Source: a bacterium (GTDB lineage: Bacteria; Cyanobacteriota; Sericytochromatia; S15B-MN24; VGJW01). Taken from it: a DNA stretch of 6,565 bases. Shown piece by piece: positions 5,272 to 6,565 of this stretch. The notes beneath the pieces were generated by a model. That model searched no databases, had not been told where the DNA came from, and saw only the letters and a list, made by a program, of their open reading frames with translations. Positions within the stretch are counted from its first letter, which is position 1, and each line of letters begins with the position of its first letter. Location of the stretch: positions 1 through 6,565 of the forward strand of contig JAJYIO010000148.1 of the NCBI GenBank assembly GCA_021790035.1. The letters are read 5' to 3'. Both the position numbers and the translations under genes were made by a program.

Positions 5272-6565
5272 AGATCCCGTTCATGGAACTCGACCCGATC
5301 CACCGGACTCCCCCCGGCGATCCCGCAGCAACCATCGAAAACGCCGAATTGGCATCTGCCGAGGCGTTCAGGTCGATCGCAGGCATCGCGCGGCAAAACA
5401 CGCGCAAGGTTCTCGAGGCCTTCAAGGCGCACCGCGTCGGCGAGGAGCACTTCGCCGGAACGACGGGCTACGGGCACGACGATTTCGGAAGGGACTGTCT
5501 CGAGGCGGTCTTCGCCGAGGTGATGGGTGCCGAGGCCGCCCTCGTGAGGGGCAGCTTCGCGTCCGGCACGCACGCCATCGCGGTCGCCCTCTTTGGCGCC
5601 CTGGCTCCGGGCGACGAGTTGCTGGTCGTCACGGGGGCGCCCTATGACACGCTCGAGGAGGTCATCGGCCTGCGCGGCTCGCAGCAGGGATCGCTCCAGG
5701 AATGGGGTATCACCTACCGGCAGGTCGAGCTCGACGCGGACGGCCACATCGATCTCGAGGCGGTCGCGGGCGCGATCTCGGAGCGGACCCGCGTCGTACA
5801 CATCCAGCGCAGCCGGGGATACTCCTGGCGGCCGGCGATTCCGATCGCCGAGATCGGCCGCGCTGCCGCGGCGATCCACCGGCAAGCCCCCGATGTGGTC
5901 GTCTTCGTCGACAACTGCTACGGCGAGTTCGTGGAGCCCCTGGAGCCTTGCGACGTCGGCGCCGATCTGGTGGCCGGATCCCTGATCAAGAACCCCGGCG
6001 GCGGCATCGTGCCGGCGGGGGGGTACGTCGCTGGCCGCGCCGACCTGGTCCAGCGGGCGGCTTGCCGGCTCACCGCCCCGGGTATCGGCAGCGCCGGCGG
6101 GGCGACCCTCGATGGGCTGCGCCTCCTGTTCCAGGGGCTGTTCATGGCCCCCCACATCGTGGCGGAGGCTCTCAAGGGAGCCGTCCTGGCCTCCCGGCTA
6201 TTCCGGGATCTCGGATATCTCGTCGATCCTCTGCCTGACGACCCCCGAACCGACCTCATCCAGGCCGTCCGGCTGGGCGATCCCGACCGGCTCCTCGCCG
6301 TGTGCCGCGCCGTCCAGGCGGCCTCGCCCGTTCATTCCTACGTCACGCCGATAGCTGACCAGGTGCCGGGTTACGAGAGCCAGGTGGTGATGGCGGCGGG
6401 CACGTTCGTCGAGGGATCGACGATCGAGCTCTCGTGCGACGGCCCGCTGCGCGAGCCGTACGTCGCATACTGGCAAGGCGGACTGTCTTACGCCCATTGT
6501 CGAATTGCCCTCGAGGCTAGCGTTGCGGCCCTGTCGACACCCGGCGCGTCCGCCCTCGTGCCCGA
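5253..6565 (+). CDS. PLP-dependent methionine gamma-lyase / aluminium-resistance family enzyme (COG4100), partial at 3' end
   Basis: The open frame runs to the right edge without a stop (437 codons from ATG 5253). Family members are about 410-430 residues, so only a short C-terminal tail is missing. It is a fold-type I PLP enzyme related to cystathionine beta-lyases. Visible marks are GTTGYGHDDFGRD near the N-terminus, SGTHAIAVALFGAL, APYDTLEEVIG, VDNCYGEF with the PLP-ring Asp220, and SLIKNPGGG with the Schiff-base Lys246. The family is annotated as methionine gamma-lyase or aluminium-resistance protein; the true substrate is uncertain. Two in-frame starts are possible: 5253, preceded by AGAGG 12 bases away, and 5283, preceded by AAGGAT. 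The 5283 start gives a protein closer to usual family length. The gene follows the kinase-like gene by 7 bp, suggesting co-transcription, but no functional link is evident. Confidence 0.88.
   Translation, partial: MTGKDAKIPFMELDPIHRTPPGDPAATIENAELASAEAFRSIAGIARQNTRKVLEAFKAHRVGEEHFAGTTGYGHDDFGRDCLEAVFAEVMGAEAALVRGSFASGTHAIAVALFGALAPGDELLVVTGAPYDTLEEVIGLRGSQQGSLQEWGITYRQVELDADGHIDLEAVAGAISERTRVVHIQRSRGYSWRPAIPIAEIGRAAAAIHRQAPDVVVFVDNCYGEFVEPLEPCDVGADLVAGSLIKNPGGGIVPAGGYVAGRADLVQRAACRLTAPGIGSAGGATLDGLRLLFQGLFMAPHIVAEALKGAVLASRLFRDLGYLVDPLPDDPRTDLIQAVRLGDPDRLLAVCRAVQAASPVHSYVTPIADQVPGYESQVVMAAGTFVEGSTIELSCDGPLREPYVAYWQGGLSYAHCRIALEASVAALSTPGASALVP

Noticed and set aside
4106..6155. Minus-strand open frames of about 410 and 440 codons
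   Set aside because: They lie opposite the kinase-like and PLP-enzyme genes, which have clear motifs. Long antisense frames are expected at this GC content.
1..6565. CRISPR arrays, tRNA, rRNA, insertion sequences or phage genes
   Set aside because: I found no regularly spaced repeats, cloverleaf sequences, transposase motifs or terminal inverted repeats.

Overview
The window is 6.6 kb of GC-rich bacterial DNA with densely packed genes. It holds one small gene on the minus strand, cut by the left edge, and four genes on the plus strand, the last cut by the right edge. CGATCG occurs about 26 times by hand count, and six of those lie in the octamer GCGATCGC, the HIP1 repeat typical of cyanobacterial genomes. 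Together with the gene families present, this hints at a GC-rich lineage in or near Cyanobacteriota, possibly a non-photosynthetic one. That placement is inference and weak.

Left part (1-1424). A small LysW-like zinc-ribbon protein (minus strand, from 134) diverges from selD (plus strand, 306-1352). The 171 bp between them contain an AT-rich island, two short dyads and a run of nine C. The selD gene carries an in-frame TGA (360-362) exactly where SelD enzymes have their catalytic Cys. The codons before it encode a recognisable SelD N-terminus, and a hairpin with a GGUC apical loop follows it. SelD is therefore very probably a selenoprotein that uses selenium for the enzyme that activates selenium. 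A standard gene caller would start it at GTG 438 and lose the first 44 residues, including the active site.

Middle part (1425-5245). Two genes overlapping by four bases (ATGA) encode a STAND/AAA-type ATPase with a long TPR array and a protein with two GAF-like domains and a histidine-kinase dimerisation domain. The second protein keeps the H-box (HDLRN), but its ATP-binding domain has lost the key Asn and Asp residues. The pair looks like the AAA-TPR and GAF-histidine-kinase halves of the large multidomain signalling kinases of cyanobacteria and other bacteria, split into two proteins and without the Ser/Thr kinase domain.

Right part (5253-6565). A PLP-dependent enzyme of the methionine gamma-lyase / 'aluminium resistance' family (COG4100) follows after 7 bp and runs off the window nearly complete. 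The last three genes probably form one transcription unit. selD may be separate, because a weak hairpin and a possible extended -10 promoter lie in the 72 bp after it.
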